This document shows, in pieces, positions 20,904 to 33,796 of a DNA stretch of 64,000 nt. Both the position numbers and the translations under genes were made by a program. How positions within the stretch are numbered: position 1 is the first letter of the stretch; each line of letters begins with the position of its first letter. A model generated the notes under the pieces. The model made no database searches. It worked only from the letters and a program-made list of their open reading frames with translations, and was not told the origin of the DNA. The DNA is from Theristus sp. LFF4_11. Taxonomy: Eukaryota; Nematoda; Chromadorea; Monhysterida; Xyalidae. The DNA is taken from assembly GCA_030248135.1 (NCBI GenBank), contig JASANC010004705.1, positions 62,001 to 126,000 on the forward strand, read 5' to 3'.

Positions 20904-21257
20904 GGAACGGATGGAGATGGACGGGCGGGCCGATTTGTTGTATACATTCTTAAAGCGATTTTTTATTTTTTTTGATAAGAGGTTGCTTGCAATAAGTCGT
21001 TGGTTCCTAATCCTAAACCTAATTAATCCTAAGCCAAAGCCAAGCCTTTAGCCTTTGCTTTTTTAGCCTTGAATAATTTTAGCCTTTGCTGCGTCAACCA
21101 CACAAATACAATTCAAACTATTCAAAGTGCCGAAATATACACACCACGCCAACAAATTCCAAAAACTCGGAAATTGGAACTTATGACTTTATGAGTAGGA
21201 CTCATCAGGAGTAACAACGCAACAACAAATAAATCCAAGGAGAATTCTGTGGTCAAA
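20904..21257. other. Upstream region of anillin
   Basis: About 350 bp of AT-rich DNA with degenerate AGCCTTTGCTTTTTTAGCC repeats at 21035-21090. No promoter motif can be named with confidence. Confidence 0.4.
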
Positions 21258-24200
21258 ATGGACGAAGAAACTGCGACTGCGGTAAGTTAGTGGCACACTT
21301 GTGACACTTTTTAGTTTTAGTTCAGTCGCAAAAGCATTTGATTTTGATTTGCATCGCAGCGCGCGGCGCCACGCAGTTTTGTATGCGACCCAAGCACGTT
21401 TACAAGCCACCACACCCACAATCCGATTCCCCCCATTGGTTTCAGTCCCGTTCAGCGACTAATTTCAGGAGGAGCGTCAGCAGCGCATTCTGCAGAGGAC
21501 GCGCGAGCGCAGGGAGATGCTCGAAAAAGAGTTCAAGAGTGAAAAGCTGACCGAGGGCGCCGGTGACGGCCACATGGAGCAAGACATTCAGAAAACCATT
21601 CCGTTTTCACCGTTGCAAACGTCGACGCAGCGCGCCAAACGACCGTCGTTCAAAAATGAGCACAGTCTCGAAGGTGCGTTTGGGTGAGCGTTGACAGTTG
21701 TCCCGCCCGCTCACGTGGCCAGACACAGAAAGCACCTGAAGATGTTCATCTGAAATTTTAGCACGTTAAATAAAGTTTGGCAAGTTCGCGAACAACGGTC
21801 ATTCGTTCGGTGCGATAGGTTGCCGCCAGCATTGTAGTATTTTGTTGTTGCTTTGTGTGGTCACCCGTGCAAAGTGCCATGCGTATCCCTTGAAAGTGCA
21901 GAGGTGGTCAGCGGCTGCGCCACTCCGTCCGAAGATGCACCGGAGCTCGCGAGTCCACCGCACAAGCGTGGCTCGTTCAAGCGCGACGCCTCTTCAGAGT
22001 CGCACACGACGACCGAGACGCCAACGAACGTCGTCGCCAAGAGCACGAGCGAGGAGCGCACGACGACGCCACGCAGACGCTCGCTGTACCCGCTGCAGCA
22101 GTTGTCCGAGTTGCAACGGGTGAAGTCGACTGAGGAGTTGACGGCCGCACAGAACGGCACCAGTGACGAAACGGCGACAGCAACAGCCGGCAGAACGGAG
22201 GCGTCGACACAAGCGACCACCGCCGCCAGCACTGCCGTCAGCAGTCGTCAGTCAGCATCGCACGCGTCACTGGCCAGCCAGTCTGACGAGGCGTCGCTGT
22301 CGAAAAGCGCCGACACCGTGCTCGACGACACGGCGACGCCGACGCGCAGCGCCTCGAACGTGGTGAGCTTGTGCGCGGCTGTAGTTAACCGGTTTATCAG
22401 TCGTGTTGGGTCATGGATGTTACAAAACAGCTGCATTGGTCAGAGTGCACAGATTGCCAGCTTCTGTGGGTGTAGTAGCACCACCAACACTCGTTTGTGC
22501 CGTGTTTGAGGCGTTCGCGGTGGCGACCCCGGCCACGGCGCAGCAGCGTGCGTGCGCGTCGTCCGAGGCGCGTCGTGCTCGTTTCGCCGAGTTGGCGGCG
22601 TCGCGGTGCGCCATGGAGGACGAGGTGCGTCCGCCGGTGTGCGCCCTGCCCAAGGAGCACTTCATGCGAGGCTCGCCGCGCGACGGCTCCAACAGGCGCT
22701 CCTTTGGCGCTGGCACCCGCTCGTCTGCTGGGGGCAGTGGTACGCCGGAGAGGACGCAGGTGAACGAGCGGGGGGTGAGCGAACTCGGTTGCAGCTGATT
22801 CGGTGTGGTTCGTTGCCGGTAAAAAGTGTCGCACAGATTGATCGTCAGCCATCATTTTCGACCAGCTCCGGGGCGCGATGGCTCGCTCGCGTGACAGTCA
22901 TGTGCTGATTGGTCGTGCGCACTGCGCATGCAGTGGTTGCACCCGTGCAAGCGCACCAGTCGTCTTGCATTTTAAAGTTAATGCGTATATTTGTGAATTG
23001 TGATTATGTATGTGTGTGTGTATCTGTTTTGCAGAACGCTTCAATCAGCACAGTGAGTGCGAGTGCTCAACAGATCTCGAAGACGCTGCGCTTCGCGTCG
23101 CCGTTGGCAGCCGTAGCGATGGCCGATGAGTCGCTGTCGACCAACGTTGACACGGACGAGGCTGAACAGATGCACAGTGGTCAGCCGGCCAAAAGTACGT
23201 GCGAGCGGGCACTTGCAATGAGAAGCAGAGTATATTGGTTGATGATCCATGCACATTTCACAAATAAACCGTAGAATCCATCCACGTTTTTCTCTCAGAG
23301 ACGAATCGCGTCAACGACACACTTGACTCGACGGTCACCGACGACAACGCGTGCGGCATCGAGGCGTTTTATCGGCGCAAGAAACATCACGTTCGTTTGT
23401 GATTATTGTCATTCTATCTGATGCATAGTCCCACTGGCTGATTTGTATGAGCTGATTGGTTGATTACGCACACGCGTGTAGTGCATTGACTCCGCCTCCA
23501 CGCAATGCATGATGAATCACAGTGCACGTGAGTGCGTAACCAACAAATCAGCCAATTAGCCAGGCCGCCGGCCATATATAGCATTTTTCAAAAACACCAG
23601 CCACCAAGATTCATTGGACGCAGACGTGTTTGCTTTCAGGACCCGATCGAGGACGTCGAGCGAGCGGCACGAGTGGCCGTGTCGGTCGGTGGTGACGACA
23701 CGAGACTGCGATCGAACGCCAACGACGACACAAAAGCAGCAGTGACGTTGCGCGATCGCAGTGACTCGGAGCCGGCAACGGGGGCGGGCGCTGAGAACAC
23801 GGAGAGCTGGGAGCAGCGACGATCGAAGCTGGCTGAAATGGCCAGCTTCTGGGAGACACGTATACAGCAGCAGAATGAGGTCAAGAGCAGTGGCGCGGCG
23901 GACGCAATGATTGGACGGGCCGCTGGAACTGGTCTGTTGCGGGGGGGGGGTGTTGGTGTTGGTTGGTGGTTGGTGAAGCAGCGCGAACTCGGCTTGAAAT
24001 CGCTTTGTAGTTTCGTTTTGTAAACGCAATGGAGTATTGATGTCTTAATGTTGGTTCAATGAACTGAAATTCTATTGTGGCGGTCTGATTCAGCTCGCAA
24101 GTTTATAATCGCCATTTCTCTTGTTTCAGTCGTGTTTGCCGGTGACGCCAAACGCCTCTCCCAACAAGAAGAACAGTTGACTCGGCAACGGTCGGACGCC

Positions 24201-27200
24201 AAGGAGATTTGGGAGGCAGGCGTCAAACAACGCCAGCAGCACGGATCAACTGAGAATCTTGGCGTTGCGTGCGCCACCGCCGGCAAAAGTCCATCCCGCA
24301 CGCCCACCAAGTCGCCGCAGAGGGCACAGTCCACTTCGACGACCAAGTCGCCGGGCAGCTGTGTATGTCGTCGTGTCTTTTCGTGTTCATTCCGTAATTG
24401 TACTGCTAAATTCCGTTGAAATTTTCTCAGAAAGCGGTGCAGCACCGTGTTTCGAACGTTTCAGATGCACCCGTCTCCAGCAGTCCCACAGCACTGTTCG
24501 CCATACCGCAGCTGTGGCAACGTCAAAGCTGCAACGGCGACATCGACCAGCGCTCATGCGCACGTGGTCAATCGCAAACAAGACACGGACACTGAGCACA
24601 CGAACAAAGTGGCGTCGCTTCGCAATCGGTGCGTTCTTTGTTGGTTGCTTGTGCATGCAAACAACTGTGTCTGTTTTAGCTTCAGCCATTTGTTCCAACT
24701 GTGTCCGTTTTCAGATGGGAGATCAGCGCTGCCACCGGCAAACTGCTGATGCCAGAGACGAGCGGCGACGATCTGGCGAGAGCGGCCGTTCGTCTGGCGA
24801 AAGAGATGCAGACGAAGCGAAATTTTGAAGTCACTCACGGTGGGCAGTGTCGCTTCTCTTTCGGAGACGAAGTTACAGAAAGTACTAAGCTTTCTGGCTA
24901 TTTGTTGACGCTTGTCATGTTCATTTTCTCACAGGCCGTTCAACAAAATCACCGAAGAAAGCGCAACATGCCGTGGAGCGCACTGTGTCTCCGCCGCCGG
25001 TGAATGCTGCCGATCCGAACGAGGATCCGGCGACGACGTGCAAAGTCTACGACAAACCACCAACGGTACAATTGGGATTTTGTTGGTTGAGTCGGACAAA
25101 AATGAGAATTGGAATTGGAAGTCACTTTCAATCCCATGATGATTTATTGATAGAAGCACCACATCGAGGTCGTTCTTACGTTAGTTACTTTTCTCTGCTG
25201 CAGCCAAAATCACCACAAATGCCGAGGTCGAAAAGTGCCACACCGAAAGAGAAGCACGAAAAATCGGTTGAGGAACGAAATGATGAACCGAACGAGGAAC
25301 ACGTTGAACAAAACAACCAGAGCCAAAGCCAACCCCAAGAACGCCAAAAGTCCGCCGAAGAAATCGACGATTTCATTGACGACGTCTTTGAGCCGGTCAA
25401 CAGCGAACCGAGTCTGGCTGGCGATGCGCTGCATGGTGCGTTTCGGCATTTTTTCGTCGGTTTTGTGCATGAAAATTTGAAATATTTCATTTGTGTTTTT
25501 TTTGCAACACAGAGGGAGGGGTAAAGAAATGAAGAGGTCACTTTTTAGTGTCACCATCGCCGCAGAAGCCACAACAGAAACTGGTGTTTGACGAACATGA
25601 ACAGCGTGACGTTGTTTCAGACATGATTTCTGTTGCACAGTCGTCCTGTAGCGGTTCGTCCAATGTTGTGAAAAGTTTCATTCAACTTTGAAACGTATCG
25701 AGAACTTACATCAACTGATGTGATTTTTCTGCAGAGAAATCCAGCGGTGCACTCGTGCACTCGGTCAGTTTCTATCGGTCGCAGCAGAAGCAACGCGCCA
25801 GCACGAACGCTCAGTCGCCGATCTCGGTTCGACCGACGGCACCGGCGTTGTCGACCGCAGTGAGCGGGCGAAGCGTCAGAGGAGAGCTGGAGCGGGAGTA
25901 CGAGCGACGCATTAAGGTGCAGTCGATGGGGACGTTGTTGCGAAACGATTGTTGCCACGGACGACACCATTCAACGCCTCCTACATTCCGAAACGTTTCA
26001 GGAGCTGAACAGCGCGATCAACGTGCAACAAGAACAGATCGCACAGGCGAGCCAGGCGCTGAACTTCTGTCGGACGACAATGGAGTTTCGGGGCAGTCGA
26101 GAGGAGGTGGGCACCATGGTCACTGTGAAACAAGTTTACCGGCTTACACGGTCAAAACTCGCACGTTGATTTTAGAAACTTACAAACTGTGCCAATTTTT
26201 CAGGTGGACGCGCAGCGTGCGCTGCTGCTGGCGACCGAGCGCCGTCGTGTGCTGCTGCATGAGTTGGATCGGGTGACGACGTTCCGTCAGAAGGGCGCCG
26301 ATTTGAACCTGACGGACAAGCCGAAGGGAACCTTGACCATCTCGCACGTCACGGTGCCGCTGAAACGAGAGTTCGTCAACAGCAACTTCAATCAAAACAG
26401 TGCGTCGCTGTTTGTAACGTGGACTTCTATACTGGAACTGTTTTTGTTTGTTTCGTTCTCTGAAGAATAAAAAACAGTAATGGGTGCTTCAGTGGTTTCG
26501 TACGACCCCGACGGTAGATCGGCTTAACACAACCGCACTTATAGTTGCAGAATCACCCACTAACAATTCTCTTTTTGTGTGAACCTATCCAGGCGAGCAA
26601 CTGTACTACTTCATTTGTTTGGTGAAAAGCGCGGACAAGGTGCATTCGACGCAGCTGGTCACGTCCGACGATGGAATGGCCAATGGCAACCTCGAGTTCT
26701 CGCACTACATTCAGTTGCCCGCGTTGAATCCGGACTTTGTGGTCAGACTCGAGGTGTACGCGTTGGTGGGTTCGGTGTTTCTTTGCTCAAAGTGTCAAAT
26801 ATGATGAAAAATGTACGCTGTTTTATTTTTTCAGCGCACCAAACGCGAGTCGATTCCGCACGACGCAAAGTACCGCATCAAGGGGGCAACGATGTCGAAG
26901 GGCAAAGCGAAATCGCTGTTCAGTCCCGGTCAGTTGAGTGAGACCGTGATAGTAACAACCCAGCATCACACTTGAGCATTGTTCATAACGCCACCACAAA
27001 CGGTTGCAGCGACGCACAGTCCGGGCGGGCCGACGTTGGTGATCGACCCGAGCTTCCAGCTGATTGGCCACCTGAACCTGAGTCTCGCGAGCGTCACACG
27101 CAGCAAGTTCAGGGTGGACGCCATGCAGAACATGTCGCCGATCGAGGGCATCATCTACGTGAAGCTGCGCTGCTACGCTAATTCTGCTGGACCGGTCGAG

Positions 27201-28203
27201 GAGCGTGGCTTCTTGGTGCGTACAAACGTTTTCAACATGAAAGCTAAGCTACCAATAAAGATGTCATCATGTATGCAGGTATCGTAAGATATCAACGTAG
27301 GTTTTTTGCAACTCGATAAGTACGCTTTTACAAGTCGACGTTGTTCTTATAAAATGAAGCTCTTTCCATTGCGTTTGTGCGTCAACCCTGTGTTATCTGC
27401 AGTTTGTTTGTTCATCGCTTGTTTGCCAACTGCAGAATCTGTACGAAGAGATCACTGGCTATGGCAGTTGGACGCGATACTGGTGCGCACTGAAGGACGG
27501 CGTCATGCGGCTCTGGCGGTATCCGGATGACGAGGAAAATAAAAAGGTGCATTTGCGTTTGCGCCGCGGTGAGCACGGTTGCACCACGCAAAAAGCCATC
27601 ATCGTTCAAATGCAAAACAGCTGATTGGCTGCCTGCAAGACGTGGCGACTGAAATCACCACTCATCCAATGTCTAAGGCGACAGATTCAGTGGATTCCAC
27701 AATGGCGTTCCAATTTCAACAGTGAAGTGAACTGTTAAATCGAGTGTTTGCCCAGCAGGATGCGGTGGCCGTGGTCGACCTGTCGTCGAGCGTGTCCCGC
27801 CAGGTGGCGTCAGTGTCGCGCGAGGAGTGCGCACGCCCCCACACGTTCCGCCTCGATCTGATCCCGGATCCGCCGCAACACAGCGCGCCGGCGACGTCCG
27901 TCATAAAAAACACTGTCAAGTTTGTGCATGTCTTGGACCGTTTGACGAAAATGCTGCCATTGCGTTTTCGTTTTGAGCTGCACCAGTTTTTGAATTTGGC
28001 GCGTCTGATGTTGTGCGTTTTCTCCAGTGAGTTTTAAAACTAGGAGTTGTTGACAAAGTGGAAAATGGGTTTCCGTTAATATTTTCAGAGTGGTTTTCTC
28101 GGCCGATTCAAAAGAGGAATTTGTCATTTGGAGCACCCGCGTGAACGAGGCACTGCGAAACTTGCAGATGTGGAACCCAGACATGGCCCGTTCGACTGAC
28201 TGA
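21258..28203 (+). CDS. ANLN: Anillin, 22 exons, ~1271 aa
   Basis: Anillin is the contractile-ring scaffold linking actin, myosin, RhoA, septins and membrane in cytokinesis. Exons: 21258-21281, 21469-21673, 21902-22362, 22511-22759, 23035-23194, 23299-23390, 23640-23931, 24130-24362, 24465-24628, 24715-24839, 24935-25065, 25204-25435, 25549-25653 (or 25674), 25735-25916, 26002-26106, 26204-26399, 26593-26765, 26835-26928, 27010-27215, 27436-27546, 27759-27919, 28089-28203. All phases close. The N-terminus has [20 protein letters not shown], like the RTRARRE start of animal anillins. A long Ser/Thr/Ala-rich, probably disordered, middle follows. The anillin homology region opens with [20 protein letters not shown] in exon 15 and runs to exon 19; a C-terminal PH domain ([19 protein letters not shown]...ALRNLQMWN) fills exons 20-22. 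The acceptor of exon 9 and donor of exon 13 have alternatives. A MITE lies in the intron at 23430. Confidence 0.93.
23430..23572. mobile_element. MITE (AGCTGATTGG family), copy 3, in an anillin intron
   Basis: Inverted arms (C/G)GCTGATTTGTATGAGCTGATTGGTTG (in parts) and CAACAAATCAGCCAATTAGCC surround a ~60-bp centre holding TTGACTCCGCC and ATGCATGATGAATCAC. It lies wholly within the intron between anillin exons 6 and 7, ending ~70 bp before the acceptor. Confidence 0.6.
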
Positions 28204-29139
28204 TTTGTTTTTTTTCGATGATTTCACTGATTCTGCATGCATCATCACACCACCGTCAAACTTGTTGCTGTGTATTTTTTTGACTCGAGTCATCTATTGT
28301 GTGTTCTTTGTTTTCTCTAGTTGTAAACTATTCTTCAAATCAGAGTTGCTCTTGATTAAATAATCAAAAAGCGCCACCTGCTGTTTTCTGGCTGAGGCTG
28401 CGTATTTTTAGCTTTGCCTTGTGCTATTTACTCACTTGCTATTATTATCGTTTGTCGTTGTTATTCAATGTATTCAGCACAACGGTTTTTTTCCACACGT
28501 CACTTTTGAAAGGTTTAGTTGAGTAAAATTTTGTTGTTGTTTTTCAGTAAAACCCATTCAAGTCATTTTCTGAACATACTTTTTTGGTGAGCCACTGGTT
28601 GCGCTGCACTTCTCACTTCACTCGATTTCATTTTATCGATCTCTAAATCTGCCAGAATTTGCGAACTTTCAGTTTGATTTCATTTCGCAGTCATTCAATG
28701 TTTATTTCCATTGGTGCGTATTTTTTTCCAACTGGTATCAGAAATCATAAAATCCTGCATTGTTATTTGTGGCACAGCACTTGACATAACAGTTCATTGG
28801 TTGATTGTTTTATTCTTCACTCCTCAGCAGAAGAAAATGCATCAAGCATCACTATTACTAAATATGCACTTGAGCACTCACTTATTATTATTATTATTAT
28901 TATTGTTGGACATCGATGGATGAATGATTGCTTATATTGATCAAAATTCGTTGAATAAAAGTCTGTTGGGTGCTTATGAGATAAATATCGCAAATCGGTT
29001 GTTTTAGTTTTGTCGGCAATGCTTGCTTCCATAAATCGTACAAACGTAACTGCAACGTACTTTGATATGCTGGCTCATAAGTTCTGTTTTTGATAGTGTG
29101 TAATTTTCATGATTTTTTTATTTTTTTGAGAATCGAACA
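28204..29139. other. Anillin 3' region and intergenic
   Basis: T-rich sequence, an ATTATT microsatellite at about 28882-28905 and a possible poly(A) signal AATAAA at 28954. No gene seen. Confidence 0.4.
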
Positions 29140-32100
29140 ATGATGGAAGCAGAGCAGCAACAGAAAATCCATCGTCTGCCGCCAGCGGTGGTGAATCGAA
29201 TCGCGGCAGGAGAGGTAAAACGCACGAAAAACGAATGCTTGAAGAAAACCTGTGCAAAACACTTCCTTAGCAATCGAATCAGTCTTCAAAATTGTACAAA
29301 ATCTTCAATTCATTCCACCCGATCATCGAAGTGACATGGTTTTTTCCATTTCATTGTGCAGGTGATTCAGCGACCTGCGAATGTCATCAAGGAGATGATG
29401 GAGAACTCGATTGACGCTGGCGCAACGCAGATCTCGATTGTCGTGAGGCAAGCCGGATTGAAGAGCATTCAAATTCAGGTGTGAACCAGTTCGTTTCTGA
29501 CACAATAAGAGGGTGGAAATTGGCACATCGGGCACCCCTCTGTTGGATGGTGTTGGTCTGGCCGGAAGTGCGGAGAACGTTTGCGATGTCTCTGCTGAAA
29601 AAACATGCTGAACACTTCAGTCCTTGCTGTCGAACAGTCGAATTATCAACGTTTGGTATGGCAGCACTGGACAAAAATGTTGACCCCTGACGGCCTTTCA
29701 CGCAGGACAACGGCTGCGGTATCGGTCGAGCGGATCTGGCGCTTCTCTGCGAACGTTTCGCCACCAGCAAACTGCGTCAGTATGACGACCTGCAGGCGTT
29801 GGCGAGCTATGGATTCCGCGGTGAAGCGTTGGCGTCCATAAGTCACGTGGCGCACTTGAGCGTCACGACCAAGACGAAACACTCGCCATGCGCTTATAAA
29901 CTCGCGTATCATGGTGCGTACGGCAGACTGGTGATTGATGTATTTTAGATGGAAGATGATGGAAAGAGTTTGTGACAAAGGTTTGTCAACGATAGATTCG
30001 GTGAATTTTGATTCCCCCCTTCAAAACTTCAAACAGTGGTATTCAGCATATCTGAACTGCGCATCTCGTCAGTGTCTGCTCTTATCGTTTTATTGCCAAT
30101 CCGCGTGCCAACTCTGGACATCGAACAAGTTGTTTTCAGACGGTCAGCCAACCGGAGAGCCGCGCGCGATTGCGGGCAACCAGGGCACCACGTTCCTGAT
30201 TGAGGACCTCTTTTACAACGTGCCGATCAGACGCCAGGCGATGCGCTCAGTCAGTGAGGAGCACGCGAAAATAGTGCACGTAAGGGGGGGGCAGGGCGGA
30301 CAATCGCTGTGACGCTCAGCGCTGTACAGTTCGGCGGAAGAAGGGACCACTGTCACTTTGCTTTCATTCAGGTGGTCACCCGCTACGCGATGCACAACGC
30401 CACGATCGGATTCAGCTTGAAGAAAGCGGACACCAACACGACCGATGTGTGCACGCGACCGCTGTCCACCATCGAACAGAACATTGCACTGACGTACTCG
30501 AACGAGTTTGCTAAGGTTGCTTTTTGTGCAATTCAAGTCTGTAAATTGTAGTGAGTAACAGTCCAAAAGCAGCACAGCAATGTATCAAATCAAACGAAAT
30601 ACAACCAGAATAGTGGTGAAAGAATGAGTTTCGAACGTTACGACGGTAGACTCACGGCGTGTCGGTTTTTCTCATCAGTACATGCGGTGCAGCCAATCAC
30701 TGCCATGTTGCACCCTTTGCAGGAGCTGCTTCGCATCGACCTGACGTGCGCTGCGCTGCAAATGCAGCCGGACTCGTTTGCGTTGCTCTCGCCGCCGCAC
30801 ATCTCCGTTCGCTCGTACACGTTCATTCTGTTCATCAACAATCGACTGGTCGAGTGTAGCACTTTGAAGCGCGCGCTCGAAATGATCTGTGCTGGTGCGC
30901 GTGCGGTGACATTGGCGGAGGCTGCAACTAATTCGTTATTTGTTCAACAGTTGTTGGTGCCTAATGCAGATCTATGCTGAGCGTACTGACCCTAGCCCCT
31001 AGCCCAGTTGCAACGAAACGACCAATCAGCAACTCCGTCAGTTCGTTCGCTTTTCAGCAAAAATACTTTTTTTTCAGGCCACATGCCGCCGACAAACAAG
31101 CCGTTCATCTACGTCCGCCTCAGCCTGCCCCCGGCGCACATCGATGTCAACGTGCACCCGACCAAGGCCGAGGTGCACTTTCTACGGGAACACGAAATCG
31201 TCGAGCGACTTCAGTCGGTCGGTGGGATTGATTGTTGAAAACTTCTTGGTTTGTTTTCGATAATTTCAATTTCGGCGTCGAACTTTGCGAAAGTGCAAAG
31301 GAGATGAACGGTTTGTTCACATTCACAAACAAAATGTCTGATCTGACCTAGTGACACCTTTTTGTTATTCAAGTTGATCGAAGACCGTTTGACGTCGGTG
31401 AACGATTCTCGGTTCATCGGTTCGCCTCACGCCGTTAAGCAAAACATGAATTCTCCATCTGGCAGCACAAATAAAAACCAGAAATCCACCGATTCCCGTT
31501 CAATGTTGCGCCAGACGACTTTGGTGAAGCACAGCCCGTCCGCGGCTGCTTCGGAGAAGGTTGGTTGCTGTGTTTGTGTGTGTCTGTGTTTTTTTAGTTT
31601 TGCTTTGTTGGATCTGCTGGGACTGGTATTTGTACTACTGATGGTGTTTTCAGCCATTGAGATGTGAGGATTTTAATGCCTGTGCTTGTCTTTCTGCATT
31701 ACAGAGATTTTTCCTGATATTCGCCTGATATTTCATCATTTGCAGCCGCTCGCTCAACCGCAGTCGTCCCCCGCTGCTAGCCACCAAGTGCGAACGGACA
31801 GCCAACAATGTCGCCTTGACAGCTTTCTGCACTCAAACGCACCGCAAAAACCCACCGACGGACAACGTGCCATGCAGCGTGAATGGGTGCACGCATCCTC
31901 AAACGCGTCTCGAGCCAGAACTGCATTTGAAAGTGGCCCGGCAACCAAAAACGATGCAGTGACTTCCAGAGCACACGGTGGATCTGACGCATCTGCTTGC
32001 ACAACGAACCACCATGCGGTTGACGAGGTTTTAGACGACGACGAAGACGATGAAGTAACCAGACAGGTAGACTGGCTTCAGTTGATTGTGGCACGCTCAC

Positions 32101-33324
32101 TGGTTGCTGTTGCGAATTTGCGGCTCAAAACCGAGTTATTGGAGTGTCATGCCACTTTTTGCCAAATTTCCCCAAAGTTACGGTTACGGTCAGATGTCGT
32201 CACGATCGCGTCAAGACCAACAGCGTGACCTGCGTCTCGCGTCCGTGTACGATCTTCGTGTGGCCGTTTGCAACGAGGCGCACGTGCAGCTGCGCAACCT
32301 GATTCGCCAGTCGGTGTTCATTGGCTGTGCGGACGAACAGCTGGCACTGGTGCAGTACAAAACGGCGATTTATGTGCTGCACCTGGAGGCGCTCACGGAG
32401 CAGCTGTTCTATCAGGTACGCTGATTAATGGAAAATTTTAAATTCAATAATTTGTCGAGTTGCTTTTAGTAAGGTGGTTTTTCGTGTTCGTGGAATGAGA
32501 TGCAGGAATTTTCTGAAAAGCTGAAGTGTGAAATCAACTGCAACTGCAAGTATGAAAAATGATGGCCACTTTCCAGATGATTTTGTTCAAATTCGGCAAC
32601 CTCGACTGCATGGAGCTCGCAGAGCCGTTGCCCGTGGTAGAGTTGCTTGACATTCATTTTGCGACTTGCCTTGACGACAGCGTCAATCGGGAGCACATCA
32701 ACGAACGATTGAAGGTGAGCTGCAAAGCGTTAGTGTCACCATTAGTTTATGAGCAACGTTCTTCACTCATCGTCGCCATTATCGTCAGGTGGTCATGTCA
32801 CACGCGGCGATGCTCTGGGATTATTTCTCAATTCTGCTGAACGAACAAACGGCGACCTTGCAAGCGGTCCCACTGCCGTTAGACGACTATCTGCCGGCGA
32901 TTGCGAAGTTGCCTCGACTGATGTTTGATCTGTGCGCACACGTCGATTGGTGCGATGAACGCCAGTGCATTGAAGATGTCTGCAGGTTGGGGGCAGCATC
33001 TTGAGGGCGACGTCAAAATTCACAAATGACAACTTTTGTGTTCAGAGATTCGGCAGCGTTTTTTTTAGAGCCCTTTCACGCTTTCTCGCATTTGACCGCA
33101 CCATGACGATCAACCGAAAAAACAGCAGCACCGAAAGCGAACAGAACACCACTGCGAACTGCGCTGATGTTTGTGCAAACAGCTGGCGAAAAACAGTGGC
33201 CGATGTGGTGATGCCTGCACTGAAGACGAAACTGATCCCGTCTGCGAGTGTGGCCGGCACAGGCATCGTTGCACAGCCGCTCGTGGACGTGCACGATTTG
33301 TACAAAGTGTTTGAACGTTGCTGA
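29140..33324 (+). CDS. MLH1: DNA mismatch repair protein MLH1, 13 exons, ~771 aa
   Basis: MLH1 is the common MutL subunit that pairs with PMS-type partners and couples mismatch recognition by MutS homologues to strand excision. Exons: 29140-29214, 29362-29478, 29706-29913, 30140-30279, 30372-30515, 30723-30894, 31078-31217, 31374-31559, 31746-32066, 32194-32415, 32577-32714, 32789-32985, 33069-33324; all phases close. The GHKL ATPase motifs are intact: [11 protein letters not shown] (E and N for catalysis and Mg), [46 protein letters not shown] closes the N-terminal domain. A disordered linker (exons 8-9) leads to the dimerisation domain (RLASVYDLR..., [15 protein letters not shown]) and the canonical C-terminus DLYKVFERC. 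Length is close to the human protein (756 aa). The acceptor of the last exon is the one inside TTTTTTTTAG; the upstream TTCAG would put a stop in frame. Confidence 0.97.
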
Positions 33325-33410
33325 GTGTGGAACTGGTGACGCGGGTACAGTTTTTTGTTGTTTTTGGTGATCTCAGTTTGATGAACCAGTTACAAATTGG
33401 AATAATTTTG

Positions 33411-33416
33411 AATAAA
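33411..33416 (+). promoter_or_regulatory. Candidate poly(A) signal AATAAA of MLH1
   Basis: AATAAA 87 bp after the MLH1 stop codon, in an AT-rich 3' flank. Confidence 0.5.
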
Positions 33417-33796
33417 TTTATACACCATTGAATCCAAGGGGTTTTGATTAAAAAAACAGACTTGTGGTCGTCCATTGACACATGTTGTTGCTGTGGCAGC
33501 CTGTTTCTATACAGCTGGCCCTGGACATGCCTACTGCTAAAATTGAAGAAATTCTTTACTGTTTTTCTCTGTTTTTGTACTATCTACATTCTACATATTG
33601 CTTCGCTGATGATATTTTTTATGTGCTGCACTGCTTATAACGCAAAACGGTTTTATGTATTTTTTCTTCATTGCTGCATTTTTTATCAGCAGTTTTTAAA
33701 ATCGATTTTCATTATGTTTTGCTGAGTTTTGCTTGATGCAGCTAATTTTTTGTTTATTAATTGCAGCTTCAAAGAGAAAATTTCGAGCTTCACCAA
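33417..33796. other. MLH1-RidA spacer with an acceptor-like site
   Basis: T-rich spacer on the same strand as both genes. TTATTAATTGCAG ending at about 33766 is a strong 3' splice acceptor about 30 bp before the RidA ATG. It implies either a 5'-UTR intron or a trans-splice acceptor. This is inference from the motif only. Confidence 0.4.

Noticed and set aside
24431..24464. Upstream acceptor for anillin exon 9
   Set aside because: It gives a frame that hits a stop before the next exon; the acceptor before 24465 keeps all phases.
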